Positions 10,651 to 22,626 of a stretch of DNA of 64,000 bases are shown here, one piece after another. Below the pieces are notes generated by a model. It worked only from the letters and a program-made list of their open reading frames with translations, was not told the DNA's origin and did no database searches. A program made the translations under genes and the position numbers. Position 1 is the stretch's first letter, and each line of letters begins with the position of its first letter. Source of the stretch: Micromussa lordhowensis (Eukaryota > Cnidaria > Anthozoa > Scleractinia > Lobophylliidae); assembly GCA_964020085.1 (NCBI GenBank), contig CAXHUQ010001522.1:228332-292331 (forward strand), read 5' to 3'.

Positions 10651-13639
10651 TCCCCAGGCGTGGCCGGCTGGCTGACTCGTTAGCCGAGCTTGACGCGGGT
10701 CGCAACTTGGCAAACTAATGGCACCAAAGCACTCCTGGGGTGGGTCCGGGTCCACATGCAAAGTTTCGGAGCTGCGCGACATCTCGCACTATGCTAACCA
10801 GCCCGTTTGCTAATTAGCCGAACTTTGCGCGCGGCGCAACTTTGCAAACTAATACCACCAAAGCACTCCCGGGGTCGGTCCGGGTCCAAATGCGAAGTAT
10901 CGGAGCTGCGCGAAATCTCGCACTATGCTAATCAGCCCGCAGATCCCCAGGCGTGGCCGGCTGGCTGACTCGTTAGCCGAGCTTGACGCGGGTCGCAACT
11001 TGGCAAACTAATGGCACCAAAGCACTCCTGGGGTGGGTCCGGGTCCACATGCAAAGTTTCGGAGCTGCGCGACATCTCGCACTATGCTAACCAGCCCGTT
11101 TGCTAATTAGCCGAACTTTGCGCGCGGCGCAACTTTGCAAACTAATACCACCAAAGCACTCCCGGGGTCGGTCCGGGTCCAAATTCGAAGTATCGGAGCT
11201 GTGCGAAATCTCGCACTATGCTAATCAGCCCGCAGATCCCCAGGCGTGGCCGGCTTGCTGACTCGTTAGCCGAGCTTGACGCGTGTCGCAACTTGGCAAA
11301 CTAATGGCACCAAAGCACTCCTGGGGTGGGTCCGGGTCCACATGCAAAATTTCCGAGCTGCGCGACATCTCGCACTATGCTAACCAGCCCGTTTGCTAAT
11401 TAGCCGAACTTTGCGCGCGTCGCAACTTTGCAAACTAATACCACCAAAGCACTCCCGGGGTCGGTCCGGGTCCAAATGCGAAGTATCGGAGCTGCGCGAA
11501 ATCTCGCACTATGCTAATCAGCCCGCAGATCCCCAGGTGTGGCCGGCTGGCTGACTCGTTAGCCGAGCTTGACGCGTGTCGCAACTTGGCAAACTAATGG
11601 CACCAAAGCACTCCTGGGGTGGGTCCGGGTCCACATGCAAAGTTTCGGAGCTGCGCGACATCTCGCACTATGCTAACCAGCCCGTTTGCTAATTAGCCGA
11701 ACTTTGCGCGCGTCGCAACTTTGCAAACTAATACCACCAAAGCACTCCCGGGGTCGGTCCGGGTCCAAATGCGAAGTATCGGAGCTGCGCGAAATCTCGC
11801 ACTATGCTAATCAGCCCGCAGATCCCCAGGCGTGGCCGGCTGGCTGACTCGTTAGCCGAGCTTGACGCGTGTCGCAACTTGGCAAACTAATGGCACCAAA
11901 GCACTCCTGGGGTGGGTCCGGGTCCACATGCAAAGTTTCGGAGCTGCGCGACATCTCGCACTATGCTAACCAGCCCGTTTGCTAATTAGCCGAACTTTGC
12001 GCGCGTCGCAACTTTGCAAACTAATACCACCAAAGCACTCCCGGGGTCGGTCCGGGTCCAAATGCGAAGTATCAGAGCTGCGCGAAATCTCGCACTATGC
12101 TAATCAGCCCGCAGATCCCCAGGCGTGGCCGGCTGGCTGACTCGTTAGCCGAGCTTGACGCGTGTCGCAACTTGGCAAACTAATGGCACCAAAGCACTCC
12201 TGGGGTGGGTCCGGGTCCACATGCAAAGTTTCGGAGCTGCGCGACATCTCGCACTATGCTAACCAGCCCGTTTGCTAATTAGCCGAACTTTGCGCGCGTC
12301 GCAACTTTGCAAACTAATACCACCAAAGCACTCCCGGGGTCGGTCCGGGTCCAAATGCGAAGTAACGGAGCTGCGCGAAATCTCGCACTATGCTAATCAG
12401 CCCGCAGATCCCCAGGGGTGGCCGGCTGGCTGACTCGTTAGCCGAGCTTGACGCGTGTCGCAACTTGGCAAACTAATGGCACCAAAGCACTCCTGGGGTG
12501 GGTCCGGGTCCACATGCAAAGTTTCGGAGCTGCGCGACATCTCGCACTATGCTAACCAGCCCGTTTGCTAATTAGCCGAACTTTGCGCGCGTCGCAACTT
12601 TGCAAACTAATACCACCAAAGCACTCCCGGGGTCGGTCCGGGTCCAAATGCGAAGTATCGGAGCTGCGCGAAATCTCGCACTATGCTAATCAGCCCGCAG
12701 ATCCCCAGGCGTGGCCGGCTGGCTGACTCGTTAGCCGAGCTTGACGCGTGTCGCAACTTGGCAAACTAATGGCACCAAAGCACTCCTGGGGTGGGTCCGG
12801 GTCCACATGCAAAGTTTCGGAGCTGCGCGACATCTCGCACTATGCTAACCAGCCCGTTTGCTAATTAGCCGAACTTTGCGCGCGTCGCAACTTTGCAAAC
12901 TAATACCACCAAAGCACTCCCGGGGTCTGTCCGGGTCCAAATGCGAAGTAACGGAGCTGCGCGAAATCTCGCACTATGCTAATCAGCCCGCAGATCCCCA
13001 GGGGTGGCCGGCTGGCTGACTCGTTAGCCGAGCTTGACGCGTGTCGCAACTTGGCAAACTAATGGCACCAAAGCACTCCTGGGGTGGGTCCGGGTCCACA
13101 TGCAAAGTTTCGGAGCTGCGCGACATCTCGCACTATGCTAACCAGCCCGTTTGCTAATTAGCCGAACTTTGCGCGCGTCGCAACTTTGCAAACTAATACC
13201 ACCAAAGCACTCCCGGGGTCGGTCCGGGTCCAAATGCGAAGTATCGGAGCTGCGCGAAATCTTGCACTATGCTAATCAGCCCGCAGATCCCCAGGGGTGG
13301 CCGGCTGGCTGACTCGTTAGCCGAGCTTGACGCGTGTCGCAACTTGGCAAACTAATGGCACCAAAGCACTCCTGGGGTGGGTCCGGGTCCACATGCAAAG
13401 TTTCGGAGCTGCGCGACATCTCGCACTATGCTAACCAGCCCGTTTGCTAATTAGCCGAACTTTGCGCGCGTCGCAACTTTGCAAACTAATACCACCAAAG
13501 CACTCCCGGAGTCGGTCCGGGTCCAAATGCGAAGTATCGGAGCTGCGCGAAATCTCGCACTATGCTAATCAGCCCGCAGATCCCCAGGCGTGGCCGGCTG
13601 GCTGACTCGTTAGCCGAGCTTGACGCGTGTCGCAACTTG
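10651..13639. repeat. Higher-order block, copy 1 (related to 14.5-17.0 and 19.2-21.3 kb)
   Basis: A series of diagnostic variants is shared with the next block at an offset of 3,382 bp: attcgaag (11184 and 14566), gtaacgg (12.36 and 15.75 kb), gtctgtcc (12928 and 16310), cttgcac (about 13.26 and 16.64 kb) and cggagtcgg (about 13.51 and 16.89 kb). The offset equals twelve dimers minus 134 bp, because the hybrid monomer lies between the copies. The gcgggtcgc (A) and gcgcggcgc (B) variants at 10.69-11.13 kb match 18.76-19.2 kb, so copies 1 and 3 share more on the left than copy 2 does. Confidence 0.8.
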
Positions 13640-13798
13640 GCAAACTAATGGCACCAAAGCACTCCTGGGGTGGGTCTGGGTCCACATGCAAAGTTTCGGA
13701 GCTGCGCGACATCTCGCACTATGCTAATCAGCCCGCAGATCCCCAGGCGTGGCCGGCTGGCTGACTCGTTAGCCGAGCTTGACGCGTGTCGCAACTTG
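13640..13798. repeat. B/A hybrid monomer (159 bp)
   Basis: This monomer starts as B (ggcacc at its start, cctgggg, catgcaaag, gcgacatc) and switches in the shared stretch around ctcgcactatgcta (about 13709-13726) to A sequence (aatcagcccgcagatcccc). It then keeps the A-specific 25-bp segment and is followed by another B at 13799. The order is therefore A, B/A hybrid, B, and the distance from the preceding A start (13481) to the next (13933) is 452 bp, which is 586 minus 134. This is what an unequal exchange or deletion between homologous positions of B and A would leave. It also carries the gggtctggg variant. I saw only this one hybrid. Confidence 0.93.
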
Positions 13799-16700
13799 GC
13801 AAACTAATGGCACCAAAGCACTCCTGGGGTGGGTCCGGGTCCACATGCAAAGTTTCGGAGCTGCGCGACATCTCACACTATGCTAACCAGCCCGTTTGCT
13901 AATTAGCCGAACTTTGCGCGCATCGCAACTTTGCAAACTAATACCACCAAAGCACTCCCGGGGTCGGTCCGGGTCCAAATGCGAAGTATCGGAGCTGCGC
14001 GAAATCTCGCACTATGCTAATCAGCCCGCAGATCCCCAGGCGTGGCCGGCTGGCTGACTCGTTAGCCGAGCTTGACGCGTGTCGCAACTTGGCAAACTAA
14101 TGGCACCAAAGCACTCCTGGGGTGGGTCCGGGTCCACATGCAAAGTTTCGGAGCTGCGCGACATCTCACACTATGCTAACCAGCCCGTTTGCTAATTAGC
14201 CGAACTTTGCGCGCATCGCAACTTTGCAAACTAATACCACCAAAGCACTCCCGGGGTCGGTCCGGGTCCAAATGCGAAGTATCGGAGCTGCGCGAAATCT
14301 CGCACTATGCTAATCAGCCCGCAGATCCCCAGGCGTGGCCGGCTGGCTGACTCGTTAGCCGAGCTTGACGCGTGTCGCAACTTGGCAAACTAATGGCACC
14401 AAAGCACTCCTGGGGTGGGTCCGGGTCCACATGCAAAGTTTCGGAGCTGCGCGACATCTCGCACTATGCTAACCAGCCCGTTTGCTAATTAGCCGAACTT
14501 TGCGCGCGGCGCAACTTTGCAAACTAATACCACCAAAGCACTCCCGGGGTCGGTCCGGGTCCAAATTCGAAGTATCGGAGCTGTGCGAAATCTCGCACTA
14601 TGCTAATCAGCCCGCAGATCCCCAGGCGTGGCCGGCTTGCTGACTCGTTAGCCGAGCTTGACGCGTGTCGCAACTTGGCAAACTAATGGCACCAAAGCAC
14701 TCCTGGGGTGGGTCCGGGTCCACATGCAAAATTTCCGAGCTGCGCGACATCTCGCACTATGCTAACCAGCCCGTTTGCTAATTAGCCGAACTTTGCGCGC
14801 GTCGCAACTTTGCAAACTAATACCACCAAAGCACTCCCGGGGTCGGTCCGGGTCCAAATGCGAAGTATCGGAGCTGCGCGAAATCTCGCACTATGCTAAT
14901 CAGCCCGCAGATCCCCAGGCGTGGCCGGCTGGCTGACTCGTTAGCCGAGCTTGACGCGTGTCGCAACTTGGCAAACTAATGGCACCAAAGCACTCCTGGG
15001 GTGGGTCCGGGTCCACATGCAAAGTTTCGGAGCTGCGCGACATCTCGCACTATGCTAACCAGCCCGTTTGCTAATTAGCCGAACTTTGCGCGCGTCGCAA
15101 CTTTGCAAACTAATACCACCAAAGCACTCCCGGGGTCGGTCCGGGTCCAAATGCGAAGTATCGGAGCTGCGCGAAATCTCGCACTATGCTAATCAGCCCG
15201 CAGATCCCCAGGCGTGGCCGGCTGGCTGACTCGTTAGCCGAGCTTGACGCGTGTCGCAACTTGGCAAACTAATGGCACCAAAGCACTCCTGGGGTGGGTC
15301 CGGGTCCACATGCAAAGTTTCGGAGCTGCGCGACATCTCGCACTATGCTAACCAGCCCGTTTGCTAATTAGCCGAACTTTGCGCGCGTCGCAACTTTGCA
15401 AACTAATACCACCAAAGCACTCCCGGGGTCGGTCCGGGTCCAAATGCGAAGTATCAGAGCTGCGCGAAATCTCGCACTATGCTAATCAGCCCGCAGATCC
15501 CCAGGCGTGGCCGGCTGGCTGACTCGTTAGCCGAGCTTGACGCGTGTCGCAACTTGGCAAACTAATGGCACCAAAGCACTCCTGGGGTGGGTCCGGGTCC
15601 ACATGCAAAGTTTCGGAGCTGCGCGACATCTCGCACTATGCTAACCAGCCCGTTTGCTAATTAGCCGAACTTTGCGCGCGTCGCAACTTTGCAAACTAAT
15701 ACCACCAAAGCACTCCCGGGGTCGGTCCGGGTCCAAATGCGAAGTAACGGAGCTGCGCGAAATCTCGCACTATGCTAATCAGCCCGCAGATCCCCAGGGG
15801 TGGCCGGCTGGCTGACTCGTTAGCCGAGCTTGACGCGTGTCGCAACTTGGCAAACTAATGGCACCAAAGCACTCCTGGGGTGGGTCCGGGTCCACATGCA
15901 AAGTTTCGGAGCTGCGCGACATCTCGCACTATGCTAACCAGCCCGTTTGCTAATTAGCCGAACTTTGCGCGCGTCGCAACTTTGCAAACTAATACCACCA
16001 AAGCACTCCCGGGGTCGGTCCGGGTCCAAATGCGAAGTATCGGAGCTGCGCGAAATCTCGCACTATGCTAATCAGCCCGCAGATCCCCAGGCGTGGCCGG
16101 CTGGCTGACTCGTTAGCCGAGCTTGACGCGTGTCGCAACTTGGCAAACTAATGGCACCAAAGCACTCCTGGGGTGGGTCCGGGTCCACATGCAAAGTTTC
16201 GGAGCTGCGCGACATCTCGCACTATGCTAACCAGCCCGTTTGCTAATTAGCCGAACTTTGCGCGCGTCGCAACTTTGCAAACTAATACCACCAAAGCACT
16301 CCCGGGGTCTGTCCGGGTCCAAATGCGAAGTAACGGAGCTGCGCGAAATCTCGCACTATGCTAATCAGCCCGCAGATCCCCAGGGGTGGCCGGCTGGCTG
16401 ACTCGTTAGCCGAGCTTGACGCGTGTCGCAACTTGGCAAACTAATGGCACCAAAGCACTCCTGGGGTGGGTCCGGGTCCACATGCAAAGTTTCGGAGCTG
16501 CGCGACATCTCGCACTATGCTAACCAGCCCGTTTGCTAATTAGCCGAACTTTGCGCGCGTCGCAACTTTGCAAACTAATACCACCAAAGCACTCCCGGGG
16601 TCGGTCCGGGTCCAAATGCGAAGTATCGGAGCTGCGCGAAATCTTGCACTATGCTAATCAGCCCGCAGATCCCCAGGGGTGGCCGGCTGGCTGACTCGTT

Positions 16701-19700
16701 AGCCGAGCTTGACGCGTGTCGCAACTTGGCAAACTAATGGCACCAAAGCACTCCTGGGGTGGGTCCGGGTCCACATGCAAAGTTTCGGAGCTGCGCGACA
16801 TCTCGCACTATGCTAACCAGCCCGTTTGCTAATTAGCCGAACTTTGCGCGCGTCGCAACTTTGCAAACTAATACCACCAAAGCACTCCCGGAGTCGGTCC
16901 GGGTCCAAATGCGAAGTATCGGAGCTGCGCGAAATCTCGCACTATGCTAATCAGCCCGCAGATCCCCAGGCGTGGCCGGCTGGCTGACTCGTTAGCCGAG
17001 CTTGACGCGTGTCGCAACTTGGCAAACTAATGGCACCAAAGCACTCCTGGGGTGGGTCCGGGTCCACATGCAAAGTTTCGGAGCTGCGCGACATCTCACA
17101 CTATGCTAACCAGCCCGTTTGCTAATTAGCCGAACTTTGCGCGCATCGCAACTTTGCAAACTAATACCACCAAAGCACTCCCGGGGTCGGTCCGGGTCCA
17201 AATGCGAAGTATCGGAGCTGCGCGAAATCTCGCACTATGCTAATCAGCCCGCAGATCCCCAGGCGTGGCCGGCTGGCTGACTCGTTAGCCGAGCTTGACG
17301 CGTGTCGCAACTTGGCAAACTAATGGCACCAAAGCACTCCTGGGGTGGGTCCGGGTCCACATGCAAAGTTTCGGAGCTGCGCGACATCTCGCACTATGCT
17401 AACCAGCCCGTTTGCTAATTAGCCGAACTTTGCGCGCGTCGCAACTTTGCAAACTAATACCACCAAAGCACTCCCGGGGTCGGTCCGGGTCCAAATGCGA
17501 AGTATCGGAGCTGCGCGAAATCTCGCACTATGCTAATCAGCCCGCAGATCCCCAGGCGTGGCCGGCTGGCTGACTCGTTAGCCGAGCTTGACGCGTGTCG
17601 CAACTTGGCAAACTAATGGCACCAAAGCACTCCTGGGGTGGGTCCGGGTCCACATGCAAAGTTTCGGAGCTGCGCGACATCTCGCACTATGCTAACCAGC
17701 CCGTTTGCTAATTAGCCGAACTTTGCGCGCGTCGCAACTTTGCAAACTAATACCACCAAAGCACTCCCGGGGTCGGTCCGGGTCCAAATGCGAAGTATCG
17801 GAGCTGCGCGAAATCTCGCACTATGCTAATCAGCCCGCAGATCCCCAGGCGTGGCCGGCTGGCTGACTCGTTAGCCGAGCTTGACGCGTGTCGCAACTTG
17901 GCAAACTAATGGCACCAAAGCACTCCTGGGGTGGGTCCGGGTCCACATGCAAAGTTTCGGAGCTGCGCGACATCTCGCACTATGCTAACCAGCCCGTTTG
18001 CTAATTAGCCGAACTTTGCGCGCGTCGCAACTTTGCAAACTAATACCACCAAAGCACTCCCGGGGTCGGTCCGGGTCCAAATGCGAAGTATCGGAGCTGC
18101 GCGAAATCTCGCACTATGCTAATCAGCCCGCAGATCCCCAGGCGTGGCCGGCTGGCTGACTCGTTAGCCGAGCTTGACGCGGGTCGCAACTTGGCAAACT
18201 AATGGCACCAAAGCACTCCTGGGGTGGGTCCGGGTCCACATGCAAAGTTTCGGAGCTGCGCGACATCTCGCACTATGCTAACCAGCCCGTTTGCTAATTA
18301 GCCGAACTTTGCGCGCGGCGCAACTTTGCAAACTAATACCACCAAAGCACTCCCGGGGTCGGTCCGGGTCCAAATGCGAAGTATCGGAGCTGCGCGAAAT
18401 CTCGCACTATGCTAATCAGCCCGCAGATCCCCAGGCGTGGCCGGCTGGCTGACTCGTTAGCCGAGCTTGACGCGTGTCGCAACTTGGCAAACTAATGGCA
18501 CCAAAGCACTCCTGGGGTGGGTCCGGGTCCACATGCAAAGTTTCGGAGCTGCGCGACATCTCGCACTATGCTAACCAGCCCGTTTGCTAATTAGCCAAAC
18601 TTTGCGCGCGTCGCAACTTTGCAAACTAATACCACCAAAGCACTCCCGGGGTCGGTCCGGGTCCAAATGCGAAGTATCGGAGCTGCGCGAAATCTCGCAC
18701 TATGCTAATCAGCCCGCAGATCCCCACGCGTGGCCGGCTGGCTGACTCGTTAGCCGAGCTTGACGCGGGTCGCAACTTGGCAAACTAATGGCACCAAAGC
18801 ACTTCTGGGGTGGGTCCGGGTCCACATGCAAAGTTTCGGAGCTGCGCGACATCTCGCACTATGCTAACCAGCCCGTTTGCTAATTAGCCGAACTTTGCGC
18901 GCGGCGCAACTTTGCAAACTAATACCACCAAAGCACTCCCGGGGTCGGTCCGGGTCCAAATGCGAAGTATCGGAGCTGCGCGAAATCTCGCACTATGCTA
19001 ATCAGCCCGCAGATCCCCAGGCGTGGCCGGCTGGCTGACTCGTTAGCCGAGCTTGACGCGGGTCGCAACTTGGCAAACTAATGGCACCAAAGCACTCCTG
19101 GGGTGGGTCCGGGTCCACATGCAAAGTTTCGGAGCTGCGCGACATCTCGCACTATGCTAACCAGCCCGTTTGCTAATTAGCCGAACTTTGCGCGCGGCGC
19201 AACTTTGCAAACTAATACCACCAAAGCACTCCCGGGGTCGGTCCGGGTCCAAATTCGAAGTATCGGAGCTGTGCGAAATCTCGCACTATGCTAATCAGCC
19301 CGCAGATCCCCAGGCGTGGCCGGCTTGCTGACTCGTTAGCCGAGCTTGACGCGTGTCGCAACTTGGCAAACTAATGGCACCAAAGCACTCCTGGGGTGGG
19401 TCCGGGTCCACATGCAAAATTTCCGAGCTGCGCGACATCTCGCACTATGCTAACCAGCCCGTTTGCTAATTAGCCGAACTTTGCGCGCGTCGCAACTTTG
19501 CAAACTAATACCACCAAAGCACTCCCGGGGTCGGTCCGGGTCCAAATGCGAAGTATCGGAGCTGCGCGAAATCTCGCACTATGCTAATCAGCCCGCAGAT
19601 CCCCAGGCGTGGCCGGCTGGCTGACTCGTTAGCCGAGCTTGACGCGTGTCGCAACTTGGCAAACTAATGGCACCAAAGCACTCCTGGGGTGGGTCCGGGT

Positions 19701-22626
19701 CCACATGCAAAGTTTCGGAGCTGCGCGACATCTCGCACTATGCTAACCAGCCCGTTTGCTAATTAGCCGAACTTTGCGCGCGTCGCAACTTTGCAAACTA
19801 ATACCACCAAAGCACTCCCGGGGTCGGTCCGGGTCCAAATGCGAAGTATCGGAGCTGCGCGAAATCTCGCACTATGCTAATCAGCCCGCAGATCCCCAGG
19901 CGTGGCCGGCTGGCTGACTCGTTAGCCGAGCTTGACGCGTGTCGCAACTTGGCAAACTAATGGCACCAAAGCACTCCTGGGGTGGGTCCGGGTCCACATG
20001 CAAAGTTTCGGAGCTGCGCGACATCTCGCACTATGCTAACCAGCCCGTTTGCTAATTAGCCGAACTTTGCGCGCGTCGCAACTTTGCAAACTAATACCAC
20101 CAAAGCACTCCCGGGGTCGGTCCGGGTCCAAATGCGAAGTATCAGAGCTGCGCGAAATCTCGCACTATGCTAATCAGCCCGCAGATCCCCAGGCGTGGCC
20201 GGCTGGCTGACTCGTTAGCCGAGCTTGACGCGTGTCGCAACTTGGCAAACTAATGGCACCAAAGCACTCCTGGGGTGGGTCCGGGTCCACATGCAAAGTT
20301 TCGGAGCTGCGCGACATCTCGCACTATGCTAACCAGCCCGTTTGCTAATTAGCCGAACTTTGCGCGCGTCGCAACTTTGCAAACTAATACCACCAAAGCA
20401 CTCCCGGGGTCGGTCCGGGTCCAAATGCGAAGTAACGGAGCTGCGCGAAATCTCGCACTATGCTAATCAGCCCGCAGATCCCCAGGGGTGGCCGGCTGGC
20501 TGACTCGTTAGCCGAGCTTGACGCGTGTCGCAACTTGGCAAACTAATGGCACCAAAGCACTCCTGGGGTGGGTCCGGGTCCACATGCAAAGTTTCGGAGC
20601 TGCGCGACATCTCGCACTATGCTAACCAGCCCGTTTGCTAATTAGCCGAACTTTGCGCGCGTCGCAACTTTGCAAACTAATACCACCAAAGCACTCCCGG
20701 GGTCGGTCCGGGTCCAAATGCGAAGTATCGGAGCTGCGCGAAATCTCGCACTATGCTAATCAGCCCGCAGATCCCCAGGCGTGGCCGGCTGGCTGACTCG
20801 TTAGCCGAGCTTGACGCGTGTCGCAACTTGGCAAACTAATGGCACCAAAGCACTCCTGGGGTGGGTCCGGGTCCACATGCAAAGTTTCGGAGCTGCGCGA
20901 CATCTCGCACTATGCTAACCAGCCCGTTTGCTAATTAGCCGAACTTTGCGCGCGTCGCAACTTTGCAAACTAATACCACCAAAGCACTCCCGGGGTCTGT
21001 CCGGGTCCAAATGCGAAGTAACGGAGCTGCGCGAAATCTCGCACTATGCTAATCAGCCCGCAGATCCCCAGGGGTGGCCGGCTGGCTGACTCGTTAGCCG
21101 AGCTTGACGCGTGTCGCAACTTGGCAAACTAATGGCACCAAAGCACTCCTGGGGTGGGTCCGGGTCCACATGCAAAGTTTCGGAGCTGCGCGACATCTCG
21201 CACTATGCTAACCAGCCCGTTTGCTAATTAGCCGAACTTTGCGCGCGTCGCAACTTTGCAAACTAATACCACCAAAGCACTCCCGGGGTCGGTCCGGGTC
21301 CAAATGCGAAGTATCGGAGCTGCGCGAAATCTCGCACTATGCTAATCAGCCCGCAGATCCCCAGGGGTGGCCGGCTGGCTGACTCGTTAGCCGAGCTTGA
21401 CGCGTGTCGCAACTTGGCAAACTAATGGCACCAAAGCACTCCTGGGGTGGGTCCGGGTCCACATGCAAAGTTTCGGAGCTGCGCGACATCTCGCACTATG
21501 CTAACCAGCCCGTTTGCTAATTAGCCGAACTTTGCGCGCGTCGCAACTTTGCAAACTAATACCACCAAAGCACTCCCGGGGTCGGTCCGGGTCCAAATGC
21601 GAAGTATCGGAGCTGTGCGAAATCTCGCACTATGCTAATCAGCCCGCAGATCCCCAGGGGTGGCCGGCTGGCTGACTCGTTAGCCGAGCTTGACGCGTGT
21701 CGCAACTTGGCAAACTAATGGCACCAAAGCACTCCTGGGGTGGGTCCGGGTCCACATGCAAAGTTTCGGAGCTGCGCGACATCTCGCACTATGCTAACCA
21801 GCCCGTTTGCTAATTAGCCGAACTTTGCGCGCGTCGCAACTTTGCAAACTAATACCACCAAAGCACTCCCGGGGTCGGTCCGGGTCCAAATGCGAAGTAT
21901 CGGAGCTGCGCGAAATCTCGCACTATGCTAATCAGCCCGCAGATCCCCAGGCGTGGCCGGCTGGCTGACTCGTTAGCCGAGCTTGACGCGTGTCGCAACT
22001 TGGCAAACTAATGGCACCAAAGCACTCCTGGGGTGGGTCCGGGTCCACATGCAAAGTTTCGGAGCTGCGCGACATCTCGCACTATGCTAACCAGCCCGTT
22101 TGCTAATTAGCCGAACTTTGCGCGCGTCGCAACTTTGCAAACTAATACCACCAAAGCACTCCCGGGGTCGGTCCGGGTCCAAATGCGAAGTATCGGAGCT
22201 GCGCGAAATCTCGCACTATGCTAATCAGCCCGCAGATCCCCAGGCGTGGCCGGCTGGCTGACTCGTTAGCCGAGCTTGACGCGTGTCGCAACTTGGCAAA
22301 CTAATGGCACCAAAGCACTCCTGGGGTGGGTCCGGGTCCACATGCAAAGTTTCGGAGCTGCGCGACATCTCGCACTATGCTAACCAGCCCGTTTGCTAAT
22401 TAGCCGAACTTTGCGCGCGTCGCAACTTTGCAAACTAATACCACCAAAGCACTCCCGGGGTCGGTCCGGGTCCAAATGCGAAGTATCGGAGCTGCGCGAA
22501 ATCTCGCACTATGCTAATCAGCCCGCAGATCCCCAGGCGTGGCCGGCTGGCTGACTCGTTAGCCGAGCTTGACGCGTGTCGCAACTTGGCAAACTAATGG
22601 CACCAAAGCACTCCTGGGGTGGGTCT
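13799..22626. repeat. Higher-order block, copies 2 and 3, offset 4,688 bp
   Basis: Variants repeat at an offset of 4,688 bp, exactly 16 dimers: atttccgag in B (14731 and 19419), attcgaag (14566 and 19254), gtatcagag (about 15.46 and 20.14 kb), gtaacgg (15.75 and 20.43 kb) and gtctgtcc (16310 and 20998). The match weakens after about 16.64 kb, because cttgcac and cggagtcgg are absent from the third copy. Between the copies, at 17.1-18.6 kb, and after 21.4 kb, dimers are close to consensus. The tctcacac B variant recurs at 13875, 14168 and 17098. Two B copies with gggtctggg lie at 22626 and 23212. No gene is present. Confidence 0.8.

Noticed and set aside
13640..13798. Transposon insertion explaining the irregular spacing
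   Set aside because: The sequence is entirely satellite (B then A) with no target-site duplication, terminal repeats or foreign sequence. Exchange between monomers explains it.
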